From positions 1,019,646-1,083,645 of the forward strand of contig CAJNDS010000158.1 in assembly GCA_905221605.1 (NCBI GenBank): a DNA stretch of 64,000 nucleotides, read 5' to 3'. The stretch comes from Symbiodinium natans. Taxonomy: Eukaryota > Sar > Dinophyceae > Suessiales > Symbiodiniaceae. Below are positions 43,532 through 54,500 of this stretch, in pieces. The notes beneath the pieces are model-generated. The model was not told the origin of the DNA. It made no database searches and saw only the letters and a program-made list of their open reading frames with translations. Position numbers and translations under genes: made by a program. Position 1 is the first letter of the stretch, and every line of letters starts with the position of its first letter.

Positions 43532-44329
43532 AGACAAGAGCATGGCTAGAACTGGTAAGACTAAGAACTCTGAGCATTGAGGCTGACCCGTACATGCCAG
43601 AGCACATGGCTCACACCATATTTGATCTGCCATGGCCTCAGCAGACCTGGCGCGGCTTCTGCTTGCCAGAAGCATTCATCAGCTGCACGTCGCCGTGACA
43701 CGTCCATCTTGCAGCAGAAGCGGGAAGTTGCTTGTTTTCCGAGCGGGATGGCGAGTACAGTACCTTCCGGCTGCCAGAAGAACCGAGGTCAGCTTCCAGA
43801 GGCAGCGTGGGCTACGCAGACTTCACGCGCTGCCACTTCCTCGAACTTCAGCAAGCCTCAAGAAACATAGAGCATGTCCAGACTGGAATTAATGTCCTTC
43901 GCCAGATGGTCTTGTCCAAGGCTTCGGCATTACACCAGAGAGCTTGCCGGCACCTGCCCCGCCACTGGCTGAGCGCAGTGCAGATCAGTGCAGTGAACAT
44001 TGGCGCAGAAAGCTCGCGATATCTCGCGATGTGGATGAACCCCACATGCTGTTCGGTCGTGGGTGCTTTGGGGTTTGGGGCCTGGAAATGTAAGAGAAAA
44101 GCATGGGCAGAATGGGGAGCCAAGGACAGCAGCACCGAGCCCGTGGCTCACCGAGCAGCTGCCTCATCCGGAGGTCACCACTTTTCAGCGACACCTCGCG
44201 GAGCATGGACATCACAGCTGAGGCCTGAGGCGAACTCCCTGACCTCTCTGGCGATTCAGTCCCCAGCAGTGCGGACATTGGCTAGACTGGCGCTCAGAAG
44301 CCTCGTCACACACACATCCTGCTGAATCA

Positions 44330-46500
44330 TGTAGCCAAGTGTTCTGCAAAGGCTAGCTGCTAGTTGCGAAAATCGCAAAAATGTCGCCAAAGCGCGGGAG
44401 CAACTGCAACGACGCGTGCCAGCTCAACTTTATGTTGAGTAAACGGCGGGTGCACCCCACTCGCTACTTGCCAAGTGTGGATGCTCTGTATTAACCACCT
44501 TGGCCAGTGAAGCGCTGATTCTGCTGGACGAATTTGGAGACTAACAGTTTGCACCGCTGCGTTGTATTGTGGCTAGGCAGATGACTAACACAACCCTCAC
44601 CTCAAAACCCAAATCAGAACATACCAAAAGACGCATCTTTCAAGCTGCTTCGATTTGAAGATGTAGGCCGCGTCCGGGCGTGGTTGGAGCCGACACTTCT
44701 GTCAAAGAGCCTGGGCTTGGAAGGCCAGAGGAAGTCTTTGTGCAGCCTCGCGCCTTCATAAGCCTTCAATCCTAAACCCTAAACCTTCAATCAAATTGCC
44801 AGGCCTGGGTGGGGGCAGCCGGCGTGGGAAGCTCACAAAGCCAGACTTCGAACGCCTTTGCCTGATCGTGGAGCCGGGCTTGGAGGCTTCGCAGGGGCTG
44901 GATGTCTGTAGGGTTTTAAGGGTTTAGGGTTTAGGGCCTTTGTTGCGCTATCTAGAGTTTTCAAAATGACACAAGCCCACCACCTGTGAGGGTGCTCACA
45001 AAGCCACGAGGCCGCAAGAGTTCGAAGCTCAAGGAAGCCTCTAAAAACTATGGACAGCTCCACGCGTCAGGGCTCCAACGCCCTATGCGAAAATACAATG
45101 CGGGTGCATGAGTTTGTACCTACTGTGTGGGTATGCGCTTTCCTTCTTTGTCGAAAGTTACGACAGGCTCGCGAGCTGCTGAGACTCTTTGGGCAGGCGA
45201 CGGGCCGGGGGGATGACAGATACGATCTTGAGTGCCAAGCTGGGGTCATATGGCTTAGAGTATAGTTAATTACGTTTCTGAACTCGATGAAAAACTGGAG
45301 AAAGAAGCTGGGGCCCCTGTAAGTGTCTGATCAATTGGGAGGAAAAGCTAGCAGCTGACAAAGTTCGGCTCGCCTGCTCTTAGAAACTTTGTTGCAGTCG
45401 CACATTGGATTGATCGGCCTGCTTTTGCCAGGCTCGTGCAGCGCAGGCATCTCCGGGGCTAAGCTTGCCAGAAGAGGCCATTTCACAGGGCCACGGTTGT
45501 TACCCGCTAGGAGTGTAGGAGTTGAGGGCCGTTCTGGTTGACGCGCAGTTCGGAGGTTGCTCCAGCTGAAGGCTAGGTGACTTCCTTGTCCCATTGTCTT
45601 CATCCTGGTCGAGTTGATGAGTTCATGCACACCAGATGCAAAATAGGGGCGTCGCGCGACTGCTGACATGTGCAGGACGCTTTGAAGCAGGATTTAGGGG
45701 CACGGAAGACTTCACGATCTCTACTCGACCCTAGATTTCCTAGTTTGGGCCATCTCCATTCCTGGCCCTTTGCCTTACCATGTTGTTGCAACAGTACTAA
45801 CACATTGCAATACCGGCCATGAAGGCCAAGGAAGAAACTCCAGGGGCGGATGCCCGATGTAGCTGCCTGCGAGCCGATCATGTGTTTGTCCAACTCTTCA
45901 TGTTGGCAACCCTCAATGCCACAGAAACCCTTCACCCCTGTGCAGATCGACACAGCGGCCTTTGTACAGCGCTTTGGGCCAGAGAGCCCCGAGCCTCCCC
46001 GATCACCGGGGCAGGACGGCAGTAACACGGAAGAGTTGTGAGGGGGCAAGTCCTGACATGGAAGATGAGCTCTTCACTTTTTGTGTGACGCCTGTAAGCT
46101 GTCCATGCGCTTTGAAAACCGTCTCCTGCAGGACATGTGGGCCCTCAGCGCCTTGCGTCGAATCGTGCGAAGCTTACTTACACAGGTCTCTTCTCGACTG
46201 CTCCGCGCTTGTCTGCTGCAACAGCCTGCGCGGATATGAGCGTCTTCAGAGAAGATGCGGCTGTCCACTGTTGCGCCGTGAGTCCTGCTTCACTGATTGA
46301 GGCGAAAGCAACTAGTGCAGCTTTGACAGGGCCTGTGCCCTAAGCCAGCAGCCAGCAGTAGGAGCCCTTGCCGGATGCAGCGTTGTGAATTGCTGGCGTG
46401 ATGAGTCAGGCCAGAGCAGGTCTTCCAAAAGTTGGGTCCCTGGACACCTTTGCAAACTTGTGTAAACCAATGCCCTGAGCTGAATCGCTGGATGTTTGGG
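44330..46500. other. no supported gene; two telomere-like tracts
   Basis: Short CCCTAAA at about 44768-44790 and TTTAGGG at about 44911-44938 lie only about 120 bp apart in opposite orientation. Open frames on both strands overlap and lack motifs. Confidence 0.45.
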
Positions 46501-46512
46501 GCTGCGGCCAAG

Positions 46513-46726
46513 GTTTGACATGGATGGGAATGGCTGTCTGAGCTCTTTGGAGTTCGAGCGTTTCCTACGGACGCAGGACAGCGTTGCTGCCTGCGAGCTG
46601 CGATCAGCTTCTTGAACCTATTCACCACAGGAGCCCAACCTGAGTGAGCAAGACGTGACGTGGTTGTGGCGTCTGGCGGATTCCGACCAAGATGGGCAAG
46701 TTGTACTTCACGAGCTCTGCTCTAAG
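46513..46726 (+). CDS. paired EF-hand exons
   Basis: Exon 46513-46576 reads FDMDGNGCLSSLEFERFLRT then Q, with the perfect loop D-M-D-G-N-G-C-L-S-S-L-E. Exon 46631-46726 (acceptor ccacAG) reads EPNLSEQDVTWLWRLADSDQ then DGQVVLHELC, with the perfect loop D-S-D-Q-D-G-Q-V-V-L-H-E. The 54-bp intron between them would start GA (46577) and end AG, a non-canonical type reported in dinoflagellates. Other boundaries are possible because the upstream frame stays open for a few codons. This is the best-conserved calcium-binding pair in the window. It lies about 430 bp upstream of the MFS gene on the same strand. The remaining exons of the gene are unresolved; RFVWALRQLQIEADRAG near 46826 may be one. Confidence 0.65.
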
Positions 46727-47124
46727 ATACAATTTATAGCCCCTGGCTGCGTCGGGCTTTGTCAAAGCAAGTTCAGTTTCGTACTCGTGACTCGCTCCAG
46801 ATGTGTCACGTGCTGTACCACAAGGTTTGTGTGGGCCCTGCGCCAACTGCAAATTGAAGCTGATCGCGCAGGGCTCTCATTGGTCAGCTTGTTCACACAT
46901 GTGATAGGAAATGATGCCAGAATGCAATGGTTGCTTGGTTCATCAGGGCCGTCTAGACCAAAAAAGAAAAGTCATACATGCGCAGACCTTCGCGTAACAT
47001 CAATAAATCGCAAGCGTTATACACTTTCATACAGCAGGGCATCCAGTAGAACAGGGCTGAGAAGTACTTCTTGGTTTTGTGTGGCACAGAGTGATTTCGC
47101 CATCTCTTGCTCTCTCTGCTTCAT

Positions 47125-47150
47125 CTTCCTGCCTCTTCTGCACAGAGAGC
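47125..47150 (+). promoter_or_regulatory. polypyrimidine tract and splice acceptor upstream of the MFS gene
   Basis: A run tcttcctgcctcttctgcac ends in AG at 47144-47145 (and again at 47146-47149) directly before agcaATG at 47152. This is a good cis- or spliced-leader acceptor and supports 47152 as the start. Confidence 0.55.
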
Positions 47151-47151
47151 A

Positions 47152-49167
47152 ATGAGCAGTCATGCAGATGCTGCTCCAAGCATAATTCGACGGGGAGATC
47201 AGCTCACGCCAGAACAGGTTCGTTTGCAAAGTGACCAGGGCTTTCGGCGCGCCGTGACTGCGATCGTTTGCGCCGCAGCCTTCTTTGATATTGCTGGTGC
47301 GATCATCCTACAACCTGCTGTGCCCATGATAATGAGCAACGCCCCTGGCTCGGTCCGGCCAGCCTCTTGGCCTGAAGGATATAGACATCCACATGCCTTC
47401 CCTCGGGAAAGCTTCAGCGGCGTGAGCTACGCCTTTGCCGTGAACTTGGTTCTTATCGTCAATCAGCTTGGAAACATGATTTCCAACATGGCCATGGGCA
47501 CCTTGTCTGACAAGTACGGGAGAAAGCCTTTGATGCTGTTGGGCTTGTTCTGCGGGCTTGCATCACTGGCACTCTACTATGTTGCGGGCATCGCAATGAG
47601 GTCCTTTTGGGCATTCCTAAGCTGCTCCTTTGTCAATGGCTTGTTCGGTGGAAACAAGACAGTCATCCAAGCATATGTAAAGGACATTTGGGGAACAGAT
47701 TTCCCAAAGGTGCAGCCCATCCTGTTCTTCTGCTTCATGCTCGGAGGGGCAGGGGGTGGCCTTCTTGGCGGTGTGGCCACCTCACTTGTCCAAGTAGACG
47801 AGATTTCGGGCAACCTTTTCATTGCAGGTCCCATTTGTGCGTCGCTGAGTTTCCTGCTATTTCTTGTAATTCTTTTCAAGATGCCAGAAGCACCCCGGTT
47901 TGAAAAGCAAGCGTTCATGGAGGGCCCAAAGGAGGCACTCCCGACGTATGTGCGGCGCATTTTGGTGGTGCTCATTATTGGGGGCGCAGCTGATGCTTTT
48001 GGCGATCAGGGCAATACCTTTGCTCGCAACACCATCTTCTCCAATCGGTACCCTGCAGGAAAGGAAGTAGGGATTAACATGGCCTTGCTGATGGTGAAGG
48101 CCTTTGGCCTTGTCATTGCTATGTTTGTGGTCCTGGTTTCCTCGAGGCGTTTAGGTTTGGCTCCTTGGTGCGTCATCGGAAACCTATGCAGTGCGGCCGC
48201 CCAGTTCGCTGTCATTCCCAACACAATGCCTTTCGAAGGCTTCATAGCCATTTGGAGTACCAGTCAGGTGTTTGGCTTCACGTCTACCTTGGCTACGAAC
48301 TTCTTGCTTCCTCGCTTTGCACCACCTGATCAGATGGGAACATGGATGGGCTTGAATAACAGCGCAAACCTTTTTGGTCAATGCTTCGCCCCGCTGCTAA
48401 TGTCTGCTATGTACTCCAGCCTGTCACCTGCAGACGGGAGTCCGGCAGCTGAGTTCCAGATGGCCGAGTCAGTTTGCTTGGCGACATGTGGCAGCATCTC
48501 CATGTTGGCATTCTTGTTGTTCTTGCCGTTGCTGCGATTGATTCCCAAAAAGGACCCATGGAAAAGTAAAGTGCTGAATTTGGATGACAAGAAGATGGAG
48601 GAGTATGAGGCGATGAGCGCTCGCGAGTGGGTGCGGCTAGATGGCTTGGAGCGGTTCCACGTCAACGAGAAACGCCGCGAGCAAGGCCTACCGCCCATCT
48701 TGCAACATTGGACGGACTACGAGGAGGATATGTTGGATGGTGGCGTTGAAGACATAGCCGAAAGATCCCACAAAGAGCTCCGAGACATTAGGCGACGACT
48801 CACAGCAATGCTGACAAATCGAGACATGTTACAGGAGTCCATTGCCAAGCATAATGCCATCAAAGCTGACATACCGAAGTTGTACGACTTGGACAGCGAG
48901 ATGAAGAAGGCGGGTGCATGGCTCACCGGTTATTTGAATGATGCAGGCTATCACCAGTGGCCACTATATCCCGAGCTGTTCAAATCCATGATAATGACAG
49001 CATTCCCACCACTTGGACCTTTGGGCAAGGAGAAGGCAGATGTCACAAGCATCCCCGAAATGGAGATGTACATGATGAGCTTTCTTCGGACATTGGACCA
49101 GCATCTGCATACTCAACGGTACACGCAGATGAGCGGACTGAGGACCCTAGGTGCCACCATGGCATAG
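47152..49167 (+). CDS. major facilitator superfamily transporter with long C-terminal cytosolic domain
   Basis: A 671-residue intronless ORF. The start at ATG 47152 is chosen over the upstream in-frame TTG because it follows the splice acceptor. About twelve hydrophobic segments span residues 35-465. MFS motif A is GTLSDKYGRK at residues 116-125, in the loop between helices 2 and 3. An extracellular-type loop rich in Pro/His lies before it (about 62-90). A helix bearing GGAGGGLLGGVATSL (about 198-212) resembles the glycine-rich helices of drug/proton antiporters (TetA-like). After residue 470 a charged tail of about 200 residues follows, without membrane segments, including the helical stretch ELRDIRRRLTAMLTNRDMLQ. 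This tail is absent from ordinary 400-450-residue MFS carriers. The substrate cannot be told from sequence. It may act in efflux or metabolite transport, with the tail as a regulatory or anchoring domain (inference). Confidence 0.88.
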   Translation: MSSHADAAPSIIRRGDQLTPEQVRLQSDQGFRRAVTAIVCAAAFFDIAGAIILQPAVPMIMSNAPGSVRPASWPEGYRHPHAFPRESFSGVSYAFAVNLVLIVNQLGNMISNMAMGTLSDKYGRKPLMLLGLFCGLASLALYYVAGIAMRSFWAFLSCSFVNGLFGGNKTVIQAYVKDIWGTDFPKVQPILFFCFMLGGAGGGLLGGVATSLVQVDEISGNLFIAGPICASLSFLLFLVILFKMPEAPRFEKQAFMEGPKEALPTYVRRILVVLIIGGAADAFGDQGNTFARNTIFSNRYPAGKEVGINMALLMVKAFGLVIAMFVVLVSSRRLGLAPWCVIGNLCSAAAQFAVIPNTMPFEGFIAIWSTSQVFGFTSTLATNFLLPRFAPPDQMGTWMGLNNSANLFGQCFAPLLMSAMYSSLSPADGSPAAEFQMAESVCLATCGSISMLAFLLFLPLLRLIPKKDPWKSKVLNLDDKKMEEYEAMSAREWVRLDGLERFHVNEKRREQGLPPILQHWTDYEEDMLDGGVEDIAERSHKELRDIRRRLTAMLTNRDMLQESIAKHNAIKADIPKLYDLDSEMKKAGAWLTGYLNDAGYHQWPLYPELFKSMIMTAFPPLGPLGKEKADVTSIPEMEMYMMSFLRTLDQHLHTQRYTQMSGLRTLGATMA

Positions 49168-49895
49168 AAAAGAGCGCAAACTCTGAGGCTTGGACTTTCG
49201 GTTCAGGGTTGGGGTGGGGAGGGTTTCCTACAGTTAGAATTAGTTAGAATTACAGTACTTTGGGGGGAAAATAGGGGGAATCCTCCATTTAGGAAAATAC
49301 CCTTTTGCGGTTCTACGGACTTAGGGAGGTTTAGCTTAGCGTTCAGTGTGGGAGTAACTCCTCATACTGAAAAAGTCAGCACGGGCTCCTTCAAAACGTT
49401 GAGATCTCCACAGAAATTTTGAGTGTGATGAACCTCGGGCTCAGCGATCGTACGCACGTCGCTTGCGCGGATCGGTTTAGGGCTTTTGGGGGGTGAAGCT
49501 TCTTGAAGGTTTGTTTACAAGGTAGCGGAACATGGTTCTAGTAAGTAGAGCAGGTGTTAGGGGTAGCAGAAGGCATGAGCGGAAACCCCAAAGCTAGGGC
49601 CATAATTGGACAGCCCCGCTATCTGACACCCTGTACTCTATACTCCTACACCCTAAGCCTTGAAAGCCACTTCAGATTCACAGGGCTTCCGGGGGTGGAC
49701 GATCTTGGAACTTTCTGGTGCACAGGGTATGGAACCTGACTCTGGGAACCCTTTGGCCTCCCAGGCACAACCGAGCACCGTGAAAGACCAGGCCACCTGC
49801 AGCACCGGAATCGTGGGGCCAATAGCATAGATCTGTTCCAAGAGGGCATAAGAGAAATGTGGCAAACTGCCACTCTGCAGCTCGACTTTTGAGAG

Positions 49896-50452
49896 GTGGT
49901 CGAGGTGAAGATGGCCCAGCTGGCGCGCCTGCTCCACAAGCGCGGCTACAGCAGCTTGGTTGCACTGCCCGATTTTGGTATGTGTTGGTTCTCACACAGC
50001 TGCTGTCCTTTGACTCTCTGTCGTCCCCACCTTACTCCTGCATTCAAAGTTGATTCCTCGAATCCTCTTGAGGCTTGGAGAAGGCTCTGGCTGTGTATGA
50101 TCGGAAAAGGCCGGTTTCTGCATTAGAAGCCGAGGCCTTCAGAATTCGAGATCCAGCTGTAAAGAATTGACCTATCTAGTGTGGTGAAAAAAGGTGCTTT
50201 TGCAGCAGGTTTCTGTCACACTTTTTTGCGCAACTCCTACAGGTCTGGTTTCTTGAACAGGGAGTCCTTCAAGGAACTGCGACTCAGCTAAAGAGCACGG
50301 TGGTCAATTGACAATTGACGGGAAGGGTCTTGAAGGAGACCCTGGAGTCTCCGCCACCCCAAGGCTCCGAGCCGCGCAGTTCAAGCTGTCAGATTCGGAG
50401 GCCAACATCTCAGACTCAGCATCAACAGTCAAGAAGCGAAGGGATCGTGAAC
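49896..50452 (+). CDS. two short exons of an unrecognised protein
   Basis: Exon about 49896-49977 reads VEVKMAQLARLLHKRGYSSL then VALPDF, ending at the donor g|gtatgtg (GT at 49978). Exon about 50332-50452 reads EGDPGVSATPRLRAAQFKLS then DSEANISDSASTVKKRRDRE and P, with a donor ccg|gtgtag. The second is a Ser/Asp-rich basic-ended segment of the kind seen in nuclear or signalling proteins. The two may belong to one gene that continues into the proline-rich ORF downstream, but no junction is proven. Confidence 0.45.
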
Positions 50453-50643
50453 CGGTGTAGGTGGACGAGGTCATGCTTCAATGCGACACGGCGTGCGTCG
50501 GTGCCTCGATGACTTGTAAGATTCTGTAAGCTTATGACATCCATCTGATGAAGACAGGATGGCCTTCTTGATTCCCGGGAGCTCCTACGCCGCCTGAGCT
50601 CGAAGCTTAGAATCTCATGTAGTATATCGTCAGTTTCGGAGCT

Positions 50644-51480
50644 TTGCAGAGTTCTCTCTATGGGACAGGTGCAGCAGCAGATCGACCCAAATATTCGTCT
50701 GCAGCGCCCTCGCCCCCGGGACCCCCCGCACCTCCTGGACCTCGGCCTACCTTGCCAACGCCTCCAGCCGCGCGTCCGCTGCCACCAACCATAGCCCAAC
50801 CAGGCCCTTCACTTCCCACGCCACTCCCTCCGGCAGCTCCAGGTGCACCAGCCAGACCCCCCGCTCCAGTACCACCTGCCACTCCAACAGCGCCGGCAGC
50901 GCCCTTGCCTCCAGGCGGCGTGGCTCCACCCACCTTTCCACGCGCACCTGCCACCAGTCCAGCTGTGCCTTCGGCACCTGGCCCTCCGGCACCAGGCGCA
51001 CCACTTGCACCACCGAGGCCAGTGCCGGTGGCGGCACCACGGGCACCAGGAGCACCGCTTCCTCCAGCAGCACCTGGTCATCCAGCACCTCCCTCTGCCA
51101 GCCCATTACCACCTTCAGCACCTCGCATCCCAAGTCCGGCCGTGGGGTCCCATTGGTCATCACGGCCTGGGACTGCACCTGCAGTTCCAGCACCCCCAGC
51201 ACCCTCACCACCAACTCCATCGCGGCCTTCCACATCAGCTCCTGCTCCTCCGAGCTTGTTGAGCTCAACCCGTCCTTCGCCACCTGGCGTAGCTCGGCCT
51301 CCACCTCCCAGCCCCGGTTTGTCTCGGCCATGTGCCCACGTGTCTCTCTCAGCTGCCAGCCCGGCACCACCTGGACCGCCTGCGCCTCCGCAGAGCACAG
51401 CACGCGCCTTAGCAAATGGGCACGTGCAGCTGTGTGTAGTGTGCGGTTGCTTTGTCACTGTCACTCGGGTAATACACGGT
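50644..51480 (+). CDS. proline/alanine-rich low-complexity ORF
   Basis: About 270 codons dominated by Pro, Ala, Ser and Gly (PSPPGPPAPPGPRPTLPTPP, repeated in style to about 51400). Extensin-like or disordered linker proteins look like this. The underlying DNA is a CCA/CCT-biased repeat, which keeps the antisense and other frames open too (Gly-rich and Val-rich shadows), so openness alone is not evidence. The + frame is preferred because it gives an ordered Pro-Pro-Ala pattern and matches the strand of neighbours. Confidence 0.4.
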
Positions 51481-51549
51481 TATGCGCCAAACTCGCTTCC
51501 AAACCTGAGTCAGGTGACATCTGGATTGCGCTCCATCCGCTTCAGATAG

Positions 51550-54500
51550 TCACAAAAAGCCTCTTGTGGAAGTTTCCGGAATGTAGGCCGCAAGCCAGCA
51601 CGGCATGTTTTGTGATGTTGCTGTCCGAGTCTTGTGTCGGGGACAGCTCTTGCAAGTCGGGCGTGCGACTTCACATGCAGGGAGCGAGCAAGAATACAAC
51701 AGATACCATGGGAGTGAGAGCAGGCTGCTTCAACTTGAAATCCAACACCAAGAAAGAGGGCCCTTTGAAAGAGGATTCGGCCGAGCCCAGGCCAGCATTT
51801 CATCTTAGTCCTCAAAGGCCAAGGCTTTGCAGGTCAATCATGGTCAACCTTGCGCTTTTCGCGGACCTGGCTGCGAGCACTTCACAGGGAGCAAATGAGG
51901 ATCCCAGTGGGTCATGATGTCGAGGGTTGCAAAGCCGTTAAAGTTTTCAGAGCAGTACCCAGCAGCTCAAGTCATTAATGAGGACGCATGTTCATTAGCA
52001 TTCCTTAGCTATACGATGTCTTGGGAGCCATGGTTCCCTGGCTAGCGGTTGGCACGCGGAATCTGGCGAGGCTCGCTTTCCTCATGGACCATGCCAGCGA
52101 TGACTTGAGTTTCGAAAAACCCCACTACTGTGTAGGAACGTTCATTTTGAGGGCATCTTGTAGTTCTAGGTTTTCGCAAATTGTGCCTCGTCGCCAGAGG
52201 CATCTCTATGACGACCGCACCTCGACGGACCTCAAGCCAGCTAGCCGTACTGCAAGGTTTTGCACCGTGCACAGGACAGAAAGTGCTGTCAGACATTTGC
52301 TGAGGTGGGACCATTCCGGTTGCAGGCTTGTCAGGGAGTGTCGCCTAGCTGGGCCGATCTCATCGTCGAAAGACCATGCTGGTCCTGCCCTTCTTGAAGG
52401 GCTTGCCGCCTTTCGTCGCACGAATAAAACTTGTTCAATCTCCCGATGCTCAAAAGGTCGTCAGCTTCCAGATGATTTGCTAGGGGATGCCACAATCCTC
52501 TTTGTGGTCGATGGTAGGAGTCTGCTATTTCGTTGAGTTTGTTTGGGCTTGGCGCAGGAAGCTTGACAGCGGTCGATTGCTTGCTTTATTTTGTGGGCCA
52601 TTGGCAATGAAAGAATCATCGCCGGCGCTTTGGATTGACAACGAATAGAGAGCGTAGAACCCTGCTGCTACTTGTACTCGAATTCAAGCACCGACCAATT
52701 GAGCTGCTAACACCAACTAGGCTGCGGCTGTGGTAGAGCAGCCGAATAGGCGGCAAGAGATACGAGAGTGCCTTGACTCCACTGACTGTGCGCGACTAAA
52801 TCCTCACAGGCTAGTCGCAACCAGCGCCACACGCACTCGAAGAAACGGCTGACTGAACCAGCGTGTGATGCCTGCCGACTGCCCACTGTATGCCAAATCG
52901 ACCTTGCAATCAACATGCCCATATCCCAGATGCTACAATCCTAGAAGACTTTACGATACCACAAACAGCACGCGTGGATCACATCACTTTGCAGCTATGC
53001 TGTTGCACATCACGAGACAAATGCCGTGTCTTTTCTGGGGTGTTGACAGCAAGTCTCTCCAGCAACCCCTCCACCTGTAGTGCTTCTGTTGACACGCAAC
53101 CAGCAACAGGTCCTGGGTGTCGAGAGCCTGGCGGTTGTCCGCAGCTCAAGCAATGCCTTCAAAATCCTTCAACAATCATTGCCTTGACAGCCGACCTTGA
53201 AGGAAGTGTTACCGTGCGCTGCCCTCCTTGAGGTGTCACTTCCTGGGAAAGGCGGAGAGGCTCGCCAAGCAGCAGATCCTATGACGACGATGCAATAAAC
53301 GGGATCTTGCTGCTCATCACACACACATACACCTGTTATTTGCAAGGCACTGGATTGGCTAGCCACAGCCTTGCCAGCAGCGCGGAACGCTGGTGGTGCT
53401 AAGGGAGGTGGCCCATGTAAAGCGACAGAGCGGCAGCATACCCAATGCCACATATTGACCGAGCAGGTTGTGCGGCTCTCAGCGCAGGCGGCTCCAATTC
53501 CACAGCCGTGGTGGTACCGGACGGGCTCAGCACATAAGACTATTTTGTAAGGCTCTGTCAGCGCCGAAAACAGTTCTGCGCCGCAAGCACAGCATCCGCA
53601 GGAGTCAGCTTTACGCGCAGTTCCTCCACCACCTGGGGCCAATGTCGCTGCTTGGCAGCATGCAAAGAGTACACATAGGCACTGTTTAGGGAAACAAGAT
53701 AGCCTTAGGAATGCTATGACACTCTCCAGCTTGAATGAAGACCTACGCATGCCTGCGACTCACAAGAACTACAAAGCGCAAACTAGCAACAAAAATTGAC
53801 AAAAGGAGAACATGAGTGGCAAATTGAAGCAAACCAGGAGAGCAACAGCAAGCCCCCAAGGCGCTGCCGTTGGTAAAGGGGTGCTACTTGGTGGGTTTAG
53901 GGTTTAGGGTTTAGGGTTTAGGGTTTAGGGTTTAGGGTTTAGGGTGTGTTGGCTTGTGATTCAAAGAGAAACCGGCAGTGAACTTAACTGTCAATTTATT
54001 GGCTTGATCTTGTTTTTCTTATCATCCATTCCCGTTTTCGAATAAGTCCAGGCCTGCAATGCCGAACATGAAATCTACTGGTGTGACAGGTGCAGACATT
54101 CACTCGTGCAGTAGGTGTAAGGCGCAGATGTTGTTTCACTTCTGTTGTTGCATTCTGTCCTTGGAGTAATGACTCGCGCAGATCTGGGCTTAGTTCTGGG
54201 GGTGCGCAAGCTTGTGGCGGAGTTTGGCTTAAATCTGACTGGAAGCCCGTGAGCATCTCTTGTTGTAGATGTGTTTGCTTCGCTTTAAGATAGCATGGAT
54301 TTCGAGGCGAGCACTTGTTAAGGAGTGATAGTTTTGTTCCGAATATGGTTCTTTGCCGACTTGTGGACCCACTGTGATCCTTGCCAAAGGCAGGCGCGAT
54401 ACAGCTTGCGCAGTTATCCAGGGGAGAGAAAAGGAGCAGAGAAAGGTATGCCTGAAACCAGAGAAAGTGAGGACAAACAAAACCTGTGCTCCGAAAAGAA

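Noticed and set aside
47577-47975. Minus ORFs within the MFS gene
   Set aside because: Shadows of a well-supported transporter.
50747-51415. Minus-strand ORFs opposite the proline-rich ORF
   Set aside because: Val/Leu/Trp- or Gly-rich antisense shadows of a CCA/CCT-biased repeat.
53894-53945. Chromosome end
   Set aside because: The telomere-like tract is short, internal and followed by 10 kb of further sequence, and similar tracts are scattered in both orientations.
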